Shown here: positions 54,863 to 62,637 of the stretch, piece after piece
Position numbering within the stretch: the stretch's first letter is position 1
Layout: every line of letters starts with the position of its first letter
Assembly: GCF_004514425.2 (NCBI RefSeq)
Contig: NZ_MYFN02000012.1
Span: 1 to 64,000 of the forward strand
Direction: 5' to 3'
DNA: 64,000 bases
Source of the DNA: Shinella sumterensis
Lineage (GTDB): Bacteria; Pseudomonadota; Alphaproteobacteria; Rhizobiales; Rhizobiaceae
Notes under the pieces: model-generated
The model's database searches: none
The model's input: only the letters and a program-made list of their open reading frames with translations
What the model was told of the DNA's origin: nothing
Program-made: the position numbers and the translations under genes

Positions 54863-56221
54863 CTATTTGATGGCGTCCCAGGCCTTCTGGATGCCTTCGG
54901 CAACGTCGGGAGCCGACTTGCCGCCGACGAAATCGATCATGCCGGTCCAGAAGGCGCCCGCACCGATCTTGCCCGGCATCAGGTCCGAACCGTCGAAACG
55001 GAAGGTCGTCGAATCCAGCAGGATTTCACCCTGCTTTTTCATCGGGCCGTTGGCATAGGCTTCCTTGTTGGCCCCCTTGAACGGCGTGAGGAAGCTCGAC
55101 TGCGCCATCCAGACCTCATGCGCGATCGGCGTCTTGAGGAATTCGATGAAGGCGCGCGAGGCCGGCGTGTCCCGGGTGATCATGGCGAGCGTTCCCGCGC
55201 CGAGGACGGGATTGCCGAGTTCCGGCTTGCTGGCATAGGGCGGCATGTAGAAGAAATCCGCATCCTCGCCGACGACAGTGCCTTCCGGGAAGAAGGACGG
55301 GATGAACGACGCCTGGTGGTGCAGGTAGCATTTCGGCGGCGAGGCGAAGAGGCCCTTCGGGCTGTCGCGGAAGTCGGTGGAGGCAACCGCGGCGGCACCG
55401 CCATCGACGAACTTGTCGTTCTTGGCGAACCAGCCGAATTCATCGATCGCGCCGACGACCGCGGCATCGTTGAACGGGATCTCGTTCTTCACCCACTTGT
55501 CGTAGGTTTCCGGGCTCTGCGTGCGCAGCATCAGGTCCTCGACCCAGTCGGTCGCCGGCCAGCCGGTGGCCCCGCCCGAACCGAGGCCGATGCACCACGG
55601 CGTGCCGCCGTCGGCGACGATCTTCTCCGTCAGCGCCTTCAGGTCTTCCATGGTCTTCGGCACTTCGTAGCCGGCGTCCTCGAAATTCTCCGGCACGTAC
55701 CAGACCAGCGACTTCACGTCGATCTTGTAGGGAAAGGCATAAAGCGCGGCATTGCCGTCCTTGCCCTTGAAGGTCGAAAGATCGACCCAGGACTGGCCGG
55801 CGGCATAGTTGTCCAGAAGCCATTTCTGCGTCTCGTCGCCGAGCGGCGTCAGGTAGCCCTTGGAGGCAAGGTCGGCGATCAGGCCCGGCTGCGGGAGGAT
55901 CGCGACATCGGGCGGGCTGCCGGCCTGCGTGTCGATGACGATCTGCTGTTCGTAGTTCTCGGACGAGGAATACTTGACCTCGACGCCCGTCGCCTCGCTG
56001 AAATAGGCGAAGACGGCCCTGAAGAGCGTTTCGTCCTCACCGCGCCACGGGCCGAAGATCGTCAGCGTCTGTCCCTTGAGGTCGTGGCCCTTCTTGAAGT
56101 CCTCGAAGCTCTGCCAGTTGAACTTCGCGTCCTCGCCGGGCTTGAATTTCAAGTCGGCCGCGACGGTGCTGCCGGCCAAAACGAGAGCGAGCGCAACCGT
56201 CATCAACAGTGTCTTTTTCAC
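54863..56221 (-). CDS. aglE: Periplasmic alpha-glucoside-binding protein AglE
   Basis: A 452-residue family 1 sugar-binding protein with a signal peptide (MKKTLLMTVALALVLAGSTVAA, from GTG 56221; GGGAGG upstream). Then come ADLKFKPGEDAKFNWQSFEDFK, TLTIFGPWRGEDE and TPWCIGLGSGGATGWPATDWVED, all typical of AglE-type proteins. An upstream frame extension lacks a signal. First gene of aglEFGAK and the promoter-proximal target of AglR operators. A RIME-like repeat follows. Confidence 0.92.
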   Translation of the reverse strand: MKKTLLMTVALALVLAGSTVAADLKFKPGEDAKFNWQSFEDFKKGHDLKGQTLTIFGPWRGEDETLFRAVFAYFSEATGVEVKYSSSENYEQQIVIDTQAGSPPDVAILPQPGLIADLASKGYLTPLGDETQKWLLDNYAAGQSWVDLSTFKGKDGNAALYAFPYKIDVKSLVWYVPENFEDAGYEVPKTMEDLKALTEKIVADGGTPWCIGLGSGGATGWPATDWVEDLMLRTQSPETYDKWVKNEIPFNDAAVVGAIDEFGWFAKNDKFVDGGAAAVASTDFRDSPKGLFASPPKCYLHHQASFIPSFFPEGTVVGEDADFFYMPPYASKPELGNPVLGAGTLAMITRDTPASRAFIEFLKTPIAHEVWMAQSSFLTPFKGANKEAYANGPMKKQGEILLDSTTFRFDGSDLMPGKIGAGAFWTGMIDFVGGKSAPDVAEGIQKAWDAIK

Positions 56222-56287
56222 CTGATTTGCCTCCCTAAACAAACCGCCCTCTCCCAGGGCCGGCATTTCCTAAACAGCTCAAAAATT

Positions 56288-56299
56288 CAAAGCGCTTTG
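56288..56299. promoter_or_regulatory. AglR operator upstream of aglE
   Basis: Perfect 12-base palindrome CAAAGCGCTTTG, the form of LacI/GalR-family operators. Located 67 bases before aglE's start. A second near-identical copy lies by aglR (56467-56478). Confidence 0.68.
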
Positions 56300-56466
56300 G
56301 ATTTCCTTTCATCCCACTTCCCCGTCGCCCTCGTCAAGCCCCCCACAAGCTGCGTGAAGACAGCGCCGAGATGATGCAGCGCAGCGTCATTTTGCGCTGC
56401 AAAACGACCGAAACCGCTTTTTTCATGTGTTTTTCTGATGTTACATGCTGCGCGTCGCGCGGCATC

Positions 56467-56478
56467 CAAAGCGCTTCG
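56467..56478. promoter_or_regulatory. AglR operator upstream of aglR
   Basis: CAAAGCGCTTCG, one mismatch from the palindrome at 56288-56299, 24 bases before the aglR start. Implies autoregulation and, with the first copy 179 bases away, possible looping. Confidence 0.65.
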
Positions 56479-56501
56479 AATAATTCTGGAAAGCCAAGCA
56501 C

Positions 56502-57530
56502 GTGAACCTCAAGCAATTATCGCAATTGCTGGGCCTCTCCCAGACTACCGTCAGCCGGGCGCTGAACGGTTATCCCGAGGTCAATGCCGAAACGCGCCAG
56601 CGGGTGCTCGATGCGGTGCGGGAAACGGGATACCGCCCCAACCGCGCCGCCCAGCGCCTTGCCACAGGCCGCGCCGGCTCGATCGGCCTTGTCATGCCGA
56701 CGGCCGACGGCATCGAATCCGACGTGCATTTCGGCGAATTCCTGGCGGGCCTCGGCGACGAAGCGGTCAGGCACGATTTCCATTTCGTCATCAACCCGAG
56801 CCACCCGGAAGACGAAGTCGCCACCTGCCGCAGGCTGGTGGCAAGCGGCAATGTGGATGCGCTGTTCCTGGCCTATATGCGGGAGAAGGATCCGCGCATC
56901 GCCATGATGAAGTCGCTGAAGACACCGTTCATCGTGCACGGGCGATCGATCGGCATACCGGATGACTATCCGTATCTGGATATCGACAATACGGGCGCGT
57001 TCTACGATGCCGCACGCCTGCTGACGCAACTCGGCCATCGACGCTTCGCGCTCATCAATGGCCCGGATTATCTGGCGTTTTCCGTCAGGCGTCGGAAAGG
57101 CGTCGCGCGGGCGCTCGCCGAGCTTGGGCTTAGCCTGCGCGAGGACTGCGTCACGCATGCGCAGATGACCGACGAACACGGTTTTCGCGCCATGCAGGCT
57201 TTCCTGCGGCTCGAGGCGCCGCCGACGGCGGTGCTCTGTTCCAGTACGGTTCTGGCGCTCGGCGCCGTCAGGGCGATCAACCAGGCCGGGCTGAAGATCG
57301 GCGCGGATATCTCCCTGATCGCCCATGACGACGTGCTGCCGATGCTGAAGCCGGAAAACTTCATGGTGCCGCTGACGACGACGCGCTCATCGCTGCGCGC
57401 CGCCGGCCAGCGCATCGCCCGCCGGCTGATCGCCCAGATCCTCCAGCTGGAGACGCTGCCCCAGCAGGAACTCTGGAAGGCCGATCTCATCGTGCGTGCC
57501 TCGACGGGCCCCGCGCCGCCCGAAAAATGA
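56502..57530 (+). CDS. aglR: AglR, LacI family regulator of the alpha-glucoside operon
   Basis: A 342-residue LacI/GalR repressor. The HTH is at about 1-25 (MNLKQLSQLLGLSQTTVSRALNG), the hinge NAETRQRVLDAVRETGYRPNRAAQRLATGRA, and the effector domain is about 60-340 with GSIGLVMPT and LGHRRFALINGP. It begins with GTG at 56502. Divergent from aglEFGAK, with two operators between. Effector probably an alpha-glucoside or derived sugar phosphate. Called AglR from context and sequence. Confidence 0.9.
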   Translation: MNLKQLSQLLGLSQTTVSRALNGYPEVNAETRQRVLDAVRETGYRPNRAAQRLATGRAGSIGLVMPTADGIESDVHFGEFLAGLGDEAVRHDFHFVINPSHPEDEVATCRRLVASGNVDALFLAYMREKDPRIAMMKSLKTPFIVHGRSIGIPDDYPYLDIDNTGAFYDAARLLTQLGHRRFALINGPDYLAFSVRRRKGVARALAELGLSLREDCVTHAQMTDEHGFRAMQAFLRLEAPPTAVLCSSTVLALGAVRAINQAGLKIGADISLIAHDDVLPMLKPENFMVPLTTTRSSLRAAGQRIARRLIAQILQLETLPQQELWKADLIVRASTGPAPPEK

Positions 57531-57533
57531 AAA

Positions 57534-57551
57534 AGGCGCCCGCGGGCGCCT
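57534..57551. terminator. Bidirectional hairpin between aglR and folD
   Basis: AGGCGCCC-GC-GGGCGCCT palindrome flanked by AAAA on the left, only 4 bases past the aglR stop and 15 bases from the folD stop. The A-run gives T-run termination for folD on the minus strand; the T-run for aglR is weak. Confidence 0.65.
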
Positions 57552-57565
57552 GTCTTCCTGTCCAA

Positions 57566-58465
57566 TCAGAATTTCGGCGGGGTCCGTCCGGCCTTGCGAT
57601 AGGCCGCGATCACGGTGTTCGCCATGAGCATGGCGATGGTCATCGGGCCGACACCACCGGGCACCGGCGTGATGACCCCCGCCACCTTGGCGCATTCCTC
57701 GAACGCGACATCGCCGACCAGGCGCGACTTGCCCTCGCCCTTCTCGGGTGCGGCGACGCGATTGATGCCGACGTCGATGACGGTCGCACCGGGCTTCACC
57801 CAATCGGCCTTCACCATTTCCGGCCGGCCGACGGCGGCCACGAGGATATCGGCATTGCGGCAGACGGCGGCGAGGTCCCGGGTGCGGGAATGGGCCGTCG
57901 TGACCGTCGCATTGGCGGCCAGCAACAGCGCCGACATCGGCTTGCCGAAAAGATTGGAGCGGCCGATCACCACCGCGTTCAGCCCCGACAGGTCGTCACC
58001 GTGGACGCGCCGCACGAACACCATGGCGCCGGCGGGCGTGCAGGAAACGAGGCCGCCATCGAGATCGCCCGTTGCGACCTTGCCGGCATTGACGACGTGC
58101 AGGCCGTCGACATCCTTTTCCGGCCGGATCGACTGGATGATCGGATCGGAATTCAGGTGTTTGGGCAGCGGCAGCTGCACGAGGATGCCGTGGATGCTTT
58201 CATCCGCATTCAGCGTCTCGACGAGACGGGCAAGCTCTTCCTGCGTCGTTTCTTCCGGCAGCGTGTGCTGGATCGAATTGAAGCCGCACTCCTTGGCCAT
58301 GCGGCTCTTGGAGGAGACGTAGGCATGGCTGGCCGGATCGTCACCGACGATGACGACGGCAAGGCCGGGCTTGACACCCGCGTCCGCCTGAAGGGAAGCG
58401 GTCGCGGACTTCACGGCGTCAATCACGGAAGCGGCAACCTGCTTCCCATCGATAATGGTTGTCAC
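57566..58465 (-). CDS. folD: Bifunctional methylenetetrahydrofolate dehydrogenase/cyclohydrolase FolD
   Basis: A 299-residue enzyme interconverting 5,10-methylene-, methenyl- and 10-formyl-THF with NADP+. Catalytic Tyr49/Lys53 are in [38 protein letters not shown] and [16 protein letters not shown] (cofactor loop) match FolD, as does the C-terminal [16 protein letters not shown]. Full length. It ends beside aglR with a shared hairpin and stands alone. Confidence 0.96.
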   Translation of the reverse strand: MTTIIDGKQVAASVIDAVKSATASLQADAGVKPGLAVVIVGDDPASHAYVSSKSRMAKECGFNSIQHTLPEETTQEELARLVETLNADESIHGILVQLPLPKHLNSDPIIQSIRPEKDVDGLHVVNAGKVATGDLDGGLVSCTPAGAMVFVRRVHGDDLSGLNAVVIGRSNLFGKPMSALLLAANATVTTAHSRTRDLAAVCRNADILVAAVGRPEMVKADWVKPGATVIDVGINRVAAPEKGEGKSRLVGDVAFEECAKVAGVITPVPGGVGPMTIAMLMANTVIAAYRKAGRTPPKF

Positions 58466-58789
58466 GTTTCTCTCCCTGCAATGATGCGCGCACCCTAACG
58501 GCGCGCCGGCATCGCGCGATGGCCTTTTAACGCCCTATGCTGTCGAAAACACATAAATTCAAGCGCCGAGATCGCGAAAGAAGGACATGTCGCGCCGGGT
58601 GGATGCATTTTTTCGTCACACAGAATGGCACACGCCGTCCGTCATTCTGGTCGTCAGACCGGATTGGCGGCAGCGAACGTGGAATAAATCATTGTTTTTC
58701 AAAGAATTAGAGAAAGGTTTATAGCATGTGAAAACGCGAACCGGCCTTTTCACGAATTCCTTAAACGGCCTTTCAGGCAGAGTTGCTAC
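58466..58789. other. Intergenic region upstream of the glycosyltransferase gene; no gene seen
   Basis: 324 bases between divergent folD and the WecG/TagA-like gene, holding both promoters. The right half (58670-58760) is notably A/T-rich (GAATAAATCATTGTTTTTC), unlike the surrounding DNA, and ends in a C/T-rich stretch. No convincing operator or small gene found. Confidence 0.4.
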
Positions 58790-59719
58790 ATGACGACGAT
58801 CAATGCGAGCCCCGAGACAAGCATGACGCCCGACCGTATCCGTTCCGCTGACCGCCAGAGCCCGGGGAGCCGCAAGGCATCTGTCGCGCGCGTATCCCGG
58901 CAAGGCCGCATCCGCGGCGGCAACCCTCTTCCCACCGCCATCGCTCCGGCACGGCGCGATATCCTTGGCCTCGACATCTGCGACCTCGGATGGGCCGACG
59001 CGCTGGCTTTCGCCGGGGAACGGGCCACGATGCCGTTCGGACAAAGCATCATCGTCTTCGCCAATGCCGACAGTGCCAATCGGATGATGCGCGATCCCGA
59101 TTATCGCGCGGCGCTCTCGCGCCAGACCGTGCTGCCGGAGGACCGGGGGATCGACCTCGCCGCCCGGCTGCTGCATGGCCAGCGCTTTCGCGCGCGGCTG
59201 GCCGGCACGGATTTCGTACCGGCCTTGCTCACCTATATCGCAAAGCCGATGCGTATCGCGCTGGTGGGCGGGCATGCCGCTACCCTGAAAAAGGCGGCCG
59301 AGGCGCTCAGCCGTCATGCGCCGTGGCACAGCATCCTGCCGATCGCCGACGATGCCTTCGATCGCGGGCAATCGGACGCGATCATGGAGCGTGTAGGCGC
59401 CGTCAATGCCGATATCCTGCTGGTCTCGATGGACAGCCCGGCCCAGGAAAAATGGATCGACCGGCACGTCGGCCCGGGTCATGCAAGACTGGTTCTGGGT
59501 GTCGAGCGCCTGTTCGAAACGCTGTCGGGCGAAGCACGGCACGCGTCGCCACGCAGGTTCGGGCTCGGTTGGCTCTCCCTCCCGGCGTGGAGCGCGTCCC
59601 GCAGGCGGGATACGGGAACCGTTGGGCCGCTCTTCCTCTACCACGTGCTGCGCTACAAGTTCTCCGGTACGAAGGCCGAGAGCAAAAGGCCGGAAATGGC
59701 AAAGGCCGGCTCGCTCTGA
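58790..59719 (+). CDS. WecG/TagA/CpsF family glycosyltransferase
   Basis: A 309-residue GT26-type enzyme transferring a sugar (often N-acetylmannosaminuronate or similar) to a lipid-linked carrier. The core is about 60-245: LGLDICDLGWADAL, IIVFANADSANRMMRDPDYRAALSR, VLPEDRGIDLAARLLHG, GTDFVPALL, RIALVGGH and LLVSMDSPAQEKWI. Where typical members have PDG.G, this one has PEDRG, so the catalytic Asp is shifted or changed. It has a basic 50-residue N-terminal extension. No polysaccharide cluster is near. Possible role in exopolysaccharide or lipopolysaccharide; acceptor unknown. Confidence 0.83.
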   Translation: MTTINASPETSMTPDRIRSADRQSPGSRKASVARVSRQGRIRGGNPLPTAIAPARRDILGLDICDLGWADALAFAGERATMPFGQSIIVFANADSANRMMRDPDYRAALSRQTVLPEDRGIDLAARLLHGQRFRARLAGTDFVPALLTYIAKPMRIALVGGHAATLKKAAEALSRHAPWHSILPIADDAFDRGQSDAIMERVGAVNADILLVSMDSPAQEKWIDRHVGPGHARLVLGVERLFETLSGEARHASPRRFGLGWLSLPAWSASRRRDTGTVGPLFLYHVLRYKFSGTKAESKRPEMAKAGSL

Positions 59720-59755
59720 GCGGCCGGCCCCGTAACTGCACTTTCGAGGGTCGGT

Positions 59756-60286
59756 TCAGTGGCCGCCACTCTTTTCCGCCGGCTCGGCGGCGGGGACCTC
59801 GCCCTTGACCAGGGTCTTGCCACCCTTGGGCGTCGGGTCCTCCACTGCGGCGGTCGTCAGATAATCGATCTGCTCGACATAGACCTCCTGAATGACGTCG
59901 GCGCCGAAGCGGCGGTTGAGCCCCTCCTTGACGACCCCGCGGAAGGCATCGAGATCAAAATGCCCGGCATCGGCCACATCGATCATCTTCTTGCCGACGA
60001 GCAGCGTGTAGAGTTCATCCGTGATCATGTCCGGCAGCGGCACGACCTGCTTGGCCGCCAGGTCCTTGTTCGCCTTGTAGGCGAGCTTGGTCAGGAGATA
60101 GCCGCTGACGCCGGCCTCGCCGATGACCGGAATGGTGGTCGTGTATCCGGTGACGAATTCCATCGCCGCTTCGTGTTCCGCGGCGGCGGTGTCGACCTTC
60201 GGGGCCGACGCCATCTTCAGCGAGAAATAGACCGAGGCGAGCGTGACGAGAAGCACCCAGACGCCTGTGCCGACGAGCTTGATCAT
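59756..60286 (-). CDS. Single-pass membrane protein of flagellar cluster, FliL-like
   Basis: A 176-residue protein. An N-terminal TM helix at about 5-26 (GTGVWVLLVTLASVYFSLKMA) is followed by a periplasmic domain. The C-terminal PDMITDELYTLLVGKKMIDVADAGHFDLDAFRGVVKEGLNRRFGADVIQEVYVEQIDYLT has the FliL pattern of an Asp-anchored helix, then a grooved strand and a short helix. FliL sits at the flagellar motor around stators. The rest is diverged, so this is inference. It overlaps the preceding gene's stop by 4 bases and lies in the fli/flh cluster. Confidence 0.6.
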   Translation of the reverse strand: MIKLVGTGVWVLLVTLASVYFSLKMASAPKVDTAAAEHEAAMEFVTGYTTTIPVIGEAGVSGYLLTKLAYKANKDLAAKQVVPLPDMITDELYTLLVGKKMIDVADAGHFDLDAFRGVVKEGLNRRFGADVIQEVYVEQIDYLTTAAVEDPTPKGGKTLVKGEVPAAEPAEKSGGH

Positions 60287-60651
60287 GTACCGTAACCCAG
60301 GCGGAACTGTTCCTGCGAATAGGTGCCGTCGGCCTCCAGATCCTGCACGGCGTTCTTCAGGATGCTGACGACCTCACGCACGGCCTCGAGATGGGCCGAG
60401 ACGCGCTGCGCATTGGTGGCGAGCTTTTCGCGCACGCGGCCGAGTTCGCGCGAGAAGGTCTGCGGCACCTCGTCGGGCCGCACGTCACGCGACAGCATGG
60501 CCAGCTCATAGAGGCAACGGCTCTTGTGCGCATTCGAGGTCGACAGGTCGAAATGGGGATCCGTACCGATATTGTCATTCTCGTTGTCGATGATCGTCTC
60601 GAGCCTGCCGAGAACGGTGCGGATACGCAGTTCGTTGTTCGCCTGTTCCAT
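60283..60651 (-). CDS. Small helical protein, FlgN-like flagellar export chaperone candidate
   Basis: A 122-residue protein, nearly all helix and acidic at the N-terminus: RIRTVLGRLETIIDNENDNIG, then KSRCLYELAMLSRDV and a long C-terminal helix ELGRVREKLATNAQRVSAHLEAVREVVSILKN. The length, helical content and the pattern NAQRVSAHLEAVREV (as in NxxLLxxAxxxVR of FlgN) suggest the chaperone of hook-associated proteins. Placed between FlgJ/CheL-like and FliL-like genes, 15 and -4 bases apart. Not named with certainty. Confidence 0.55.
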   Translation of the reverse strand: MEQANNELRIRTVLGRLETIIDNENDNIGTDPHFDLSTSNAHKSRCLYELAMLSRDVRPDEVPQTFSRELGRVREKLATNAQRVSAHLEAVREVVSILKNAVQDLEADGTYSQEQFRLGYGT

Positions 60652-60666
60652 TGTGTTGCTCTCCGC

Positions 60667-61218
60667 TTATGCTTTCTTGTCGTCTTCCTTGATGCCGGGC
60701 GTCAGGTCAGCAAAGGCCTGACGCTGCATGGACTGAACCATGCTTGCGGCGATCCGGTCGGTATCGTTCGTGTCCCTGGGATGCGAGGTGACCCCGCTCT
60801 TGCGGGCCAGGCTTTCGGCCAGCCCGATGCCGCCGCCCTTGGCGAGCGCTTCGCCGAGCTGGTCGGCCATCATGCCGCGCCACATCTCGCCGGCCGTGCC
60901 CTTGCCGTAAATCTCTTCGCTCTCTTCGGGCATCATCGACTTCACGAAGTTCTGCAGCACCATCGTCTCGAACTTGCGCAGATGCTCGGGAACGGCTTTG
61001 CCGCCCACGGCCTCGACACCCTTCGCCGCCTGGCTTGCAACCGAATCACGGTTGAGAATGCCGACGGCGGCCTGGAAACCGGCGCCGGCCTCGGCAAGGC
61101 TCGTCGCCTCGAAAGCGGCGCGGTTGGACTTCAGCTTGGCCTGCGCTTCCTGGACCTGCGTCGGATCGGCCGCGCGCACGACATCGAGCACCAGATCACT
61201 GGGGGGTGAAATTGCCAC
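60667..61218 (-). CDS. Rod-binding protein (FlgJ N-terminal/CheL-like)
   Basis: A 183-residue protein whose central domain (about 80-150) has the rod-binding motif: KFETMVLQNFVKSMMPEESEEIYGKGTAGEMWRGMMADQLGEALAKGGGIGLAESL. It lacks the C-terminal muramidase domain of enterobacterial FlgJ, as usual in Alphaproteobacteria (often annotated CheL). Caps and helps assemble the flagellar rod in the periplasm. First of the group reading left; likely cotranscribed with the FlgN-like and FliL-like genes. Confidence 0.83.
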   Translation of the reverse strand: MAISPPSDLVLDVVRAADPTQVQEAQAKLKSNRAAFEATSLAEAGAGFQAAVGILNRDSVASQAAKGVEAVGGKAVPEHLRKFETMVLQNFVKSMMPEESEEIYGKGTAGEMWRGMMADQLGEALAKGGGIGLAESLARKSGVTSHPRDTNDTDRIAASMVQSMQRQAFADLTPGIKEDDKKA

Positions 61219-61486
61219 GTCTCAGAACCTTTCGGGTGATCCTCAACTGCCGATCCCGTCCTCATGGCGGTCCACCGGCTCTTGACCATTCCGGACAGGT
61301 GCGCGCGCCGCATCACGGCGGCATCGGCGAACCTCTTCATCGTCCTGATGCGACTATCGCTGCTCAACCTTACGGGAGGCTGGTGCCGGATGACGAAGTC
61401 GTGACGTTGCCGTCCACACCCTCCAAGTTCGCACAAGCTTGATCAGACGGCGTTAAATCACGTCTTTTTACAGGCACTTATGGCTT

Positions 61487-61885
61487 TCAGCCCGGCTCGC
61501 CCTTATAGGCGAGGTGCTGGTCGATGAGATCGTAGATCGAATCGTCGGCCGCCACGCGCTCCTCGTCGTCGCGCGCCTCCTTCATGCGGTCTTCCATGCG
61601 GTCGCCCTTGGTGCGTTCGCGCACCACCCGCATTTCATGCATCTGCTGCACGTTCGACAGCATCTGGTCCTGCTGCTGGAGCTTGTTGTAGTGGCCGGAA
61701 TAGTGGCGCGAGAAGGTGCGGTGCACCGGATTGAGCGAATTGATCGCATCGACCACGGCATCCATCGTTTCGGCGATCTCGCGGCGCTGGCTGGTCGTGG
61801 TGGCCAGGTCGATCTCCGCCATCTTCTCCAGATGGCGCTGCACGGTCACCAGACGCTTGAGCTTGTCGGAACGGTTCTGCGCCAT
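61487..61885 (-). CDS. FliJ-like coiled-coil flagellar protein
   Basis: A 132-residue, strongly helical charged protein from ATG 61885: [44 protein letters not shown], then RTFSRHYSGHYNKLQQQDQMLSNVQQMHEMRVVRERTKGDRMEDRMK. Two long helices with heptads and the basic start before a DKLKRL segment match FliJ, the stalk of the export ATPase. GGGGGG lies 3-4 bases before the start codon and it overlaps fliR by 1 base, so coupling is certain. In many relatives this gene is annotated hypothetical. FliI itself is not in the window. Confidence 0.6.
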   Translation of the reverse strand: MAQNRSDKLKRLVTVQRHLEKMAEIDLATTTSQRREIAETMDAVVDAINSLNPVHRTFSRHYSGHYNKLQQQDQMLSNVQQMHEMRVVRERTKGDRMEDRMKEARDDEERVAADDSIYDLIDQHLAYKGEPG

Positions 61886-62637
61886 CATCCCCCCTGGAAG
61901 ACCGGCATGAAGCCGGCCACGAAGATCTGAAGGAGCGAGGAGACGCCGAAATAGAGCAGCAGCATGCCGCCGATGATGAGATAGGGCAGCGAGATGAAGT
62001 AGATCGGGATCTGCGGCGCCAGCTTGTTGATGAGACCGATCGAGACGTTGAAGACCAGGCCATAGAGAATGAAGGGGCTGGCGAGCCGCAGCATGATCAT
62101 GAAGGTCTGGGACAGCGTGTCGGTGAGCGTGATCAGCGCGCTCTGCGGATTGAAGCCTGCGCCGAGCGGCATGACGGTGTAGGAATCGACCAGCGCCCGC
62201 ACCACGACGTGATGGAAATCCAGAAGGAAGAGGATGAGCAGGCCCGCGAAGGAAAGCAGGTTGGTCAGCTGGTTTTCGGCTGCGTCTTCCAGCACATCCT
62301 GCGTCGGCGGCGCATTGAAGCCCATCATCATCGTCAGCACCGTGCCGGCGAACTGGAGGCCGAGCACATAGTACCGGGCGATCAGGCCGATTACCACGCC
62401 CGTCAGCGTCTCGAAAACGATGAGTTTCAGATAGGCGTCGACCGAGCCGGAAGCGCGCGGGTAGATCGTGTCCCACATGATGGGCAGGATCGCCATGGAA
62501 ACGGCCACGGCGATGAAGAGGCGGATCTGCATGGAGATGCGCGCCGAGGAGAAGCCCGGCAGCAGCATGAAACACCCGCCGACACGGCAGAAGGCAGCGA
62601 ACAGCGCCAGCACCGTGCCCTGCGGGTCCGTGATCAT
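61885..62637 (-). CDS. fliR: Flagellar type III export protein FliR
   Basis: A 250-residue membrane protein with about six TM segments: the start [42 protein letters not shown], and the conserved [20 protein letters not shown]-like stretch [25 protein letters not shown], then [17 protein letters not shown]. This is the FliR pattern. It overlaps flhA by 4 bases and the FliJ-like gene by 1 base. Forms the export gate with FliP, FliQ and FlhB. Confidence 0.92.
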   Translation of the reverse strand: MITDPQGTVLALFAAFCRVGGCFMLLPGFSSARISMQIRLFIAVAVSMAILPIMWDTIYPRASGSVDAYLKLIVFETLTGVVIGLIARYYVLGLQFAGTVLTMMMGFNAPPTQDVLEDAAENQLTNLLSFAGLLILFLLDFHHVVVRALVDSYTVMPLGAGFNPQSALITLTDTLSQTFMIMLRLASPFILYGLVFNVSIGLINKLAPQIPIYFISLPYLIIGGMLLLYFGVSSLLQIFVAGFMPVFQGG

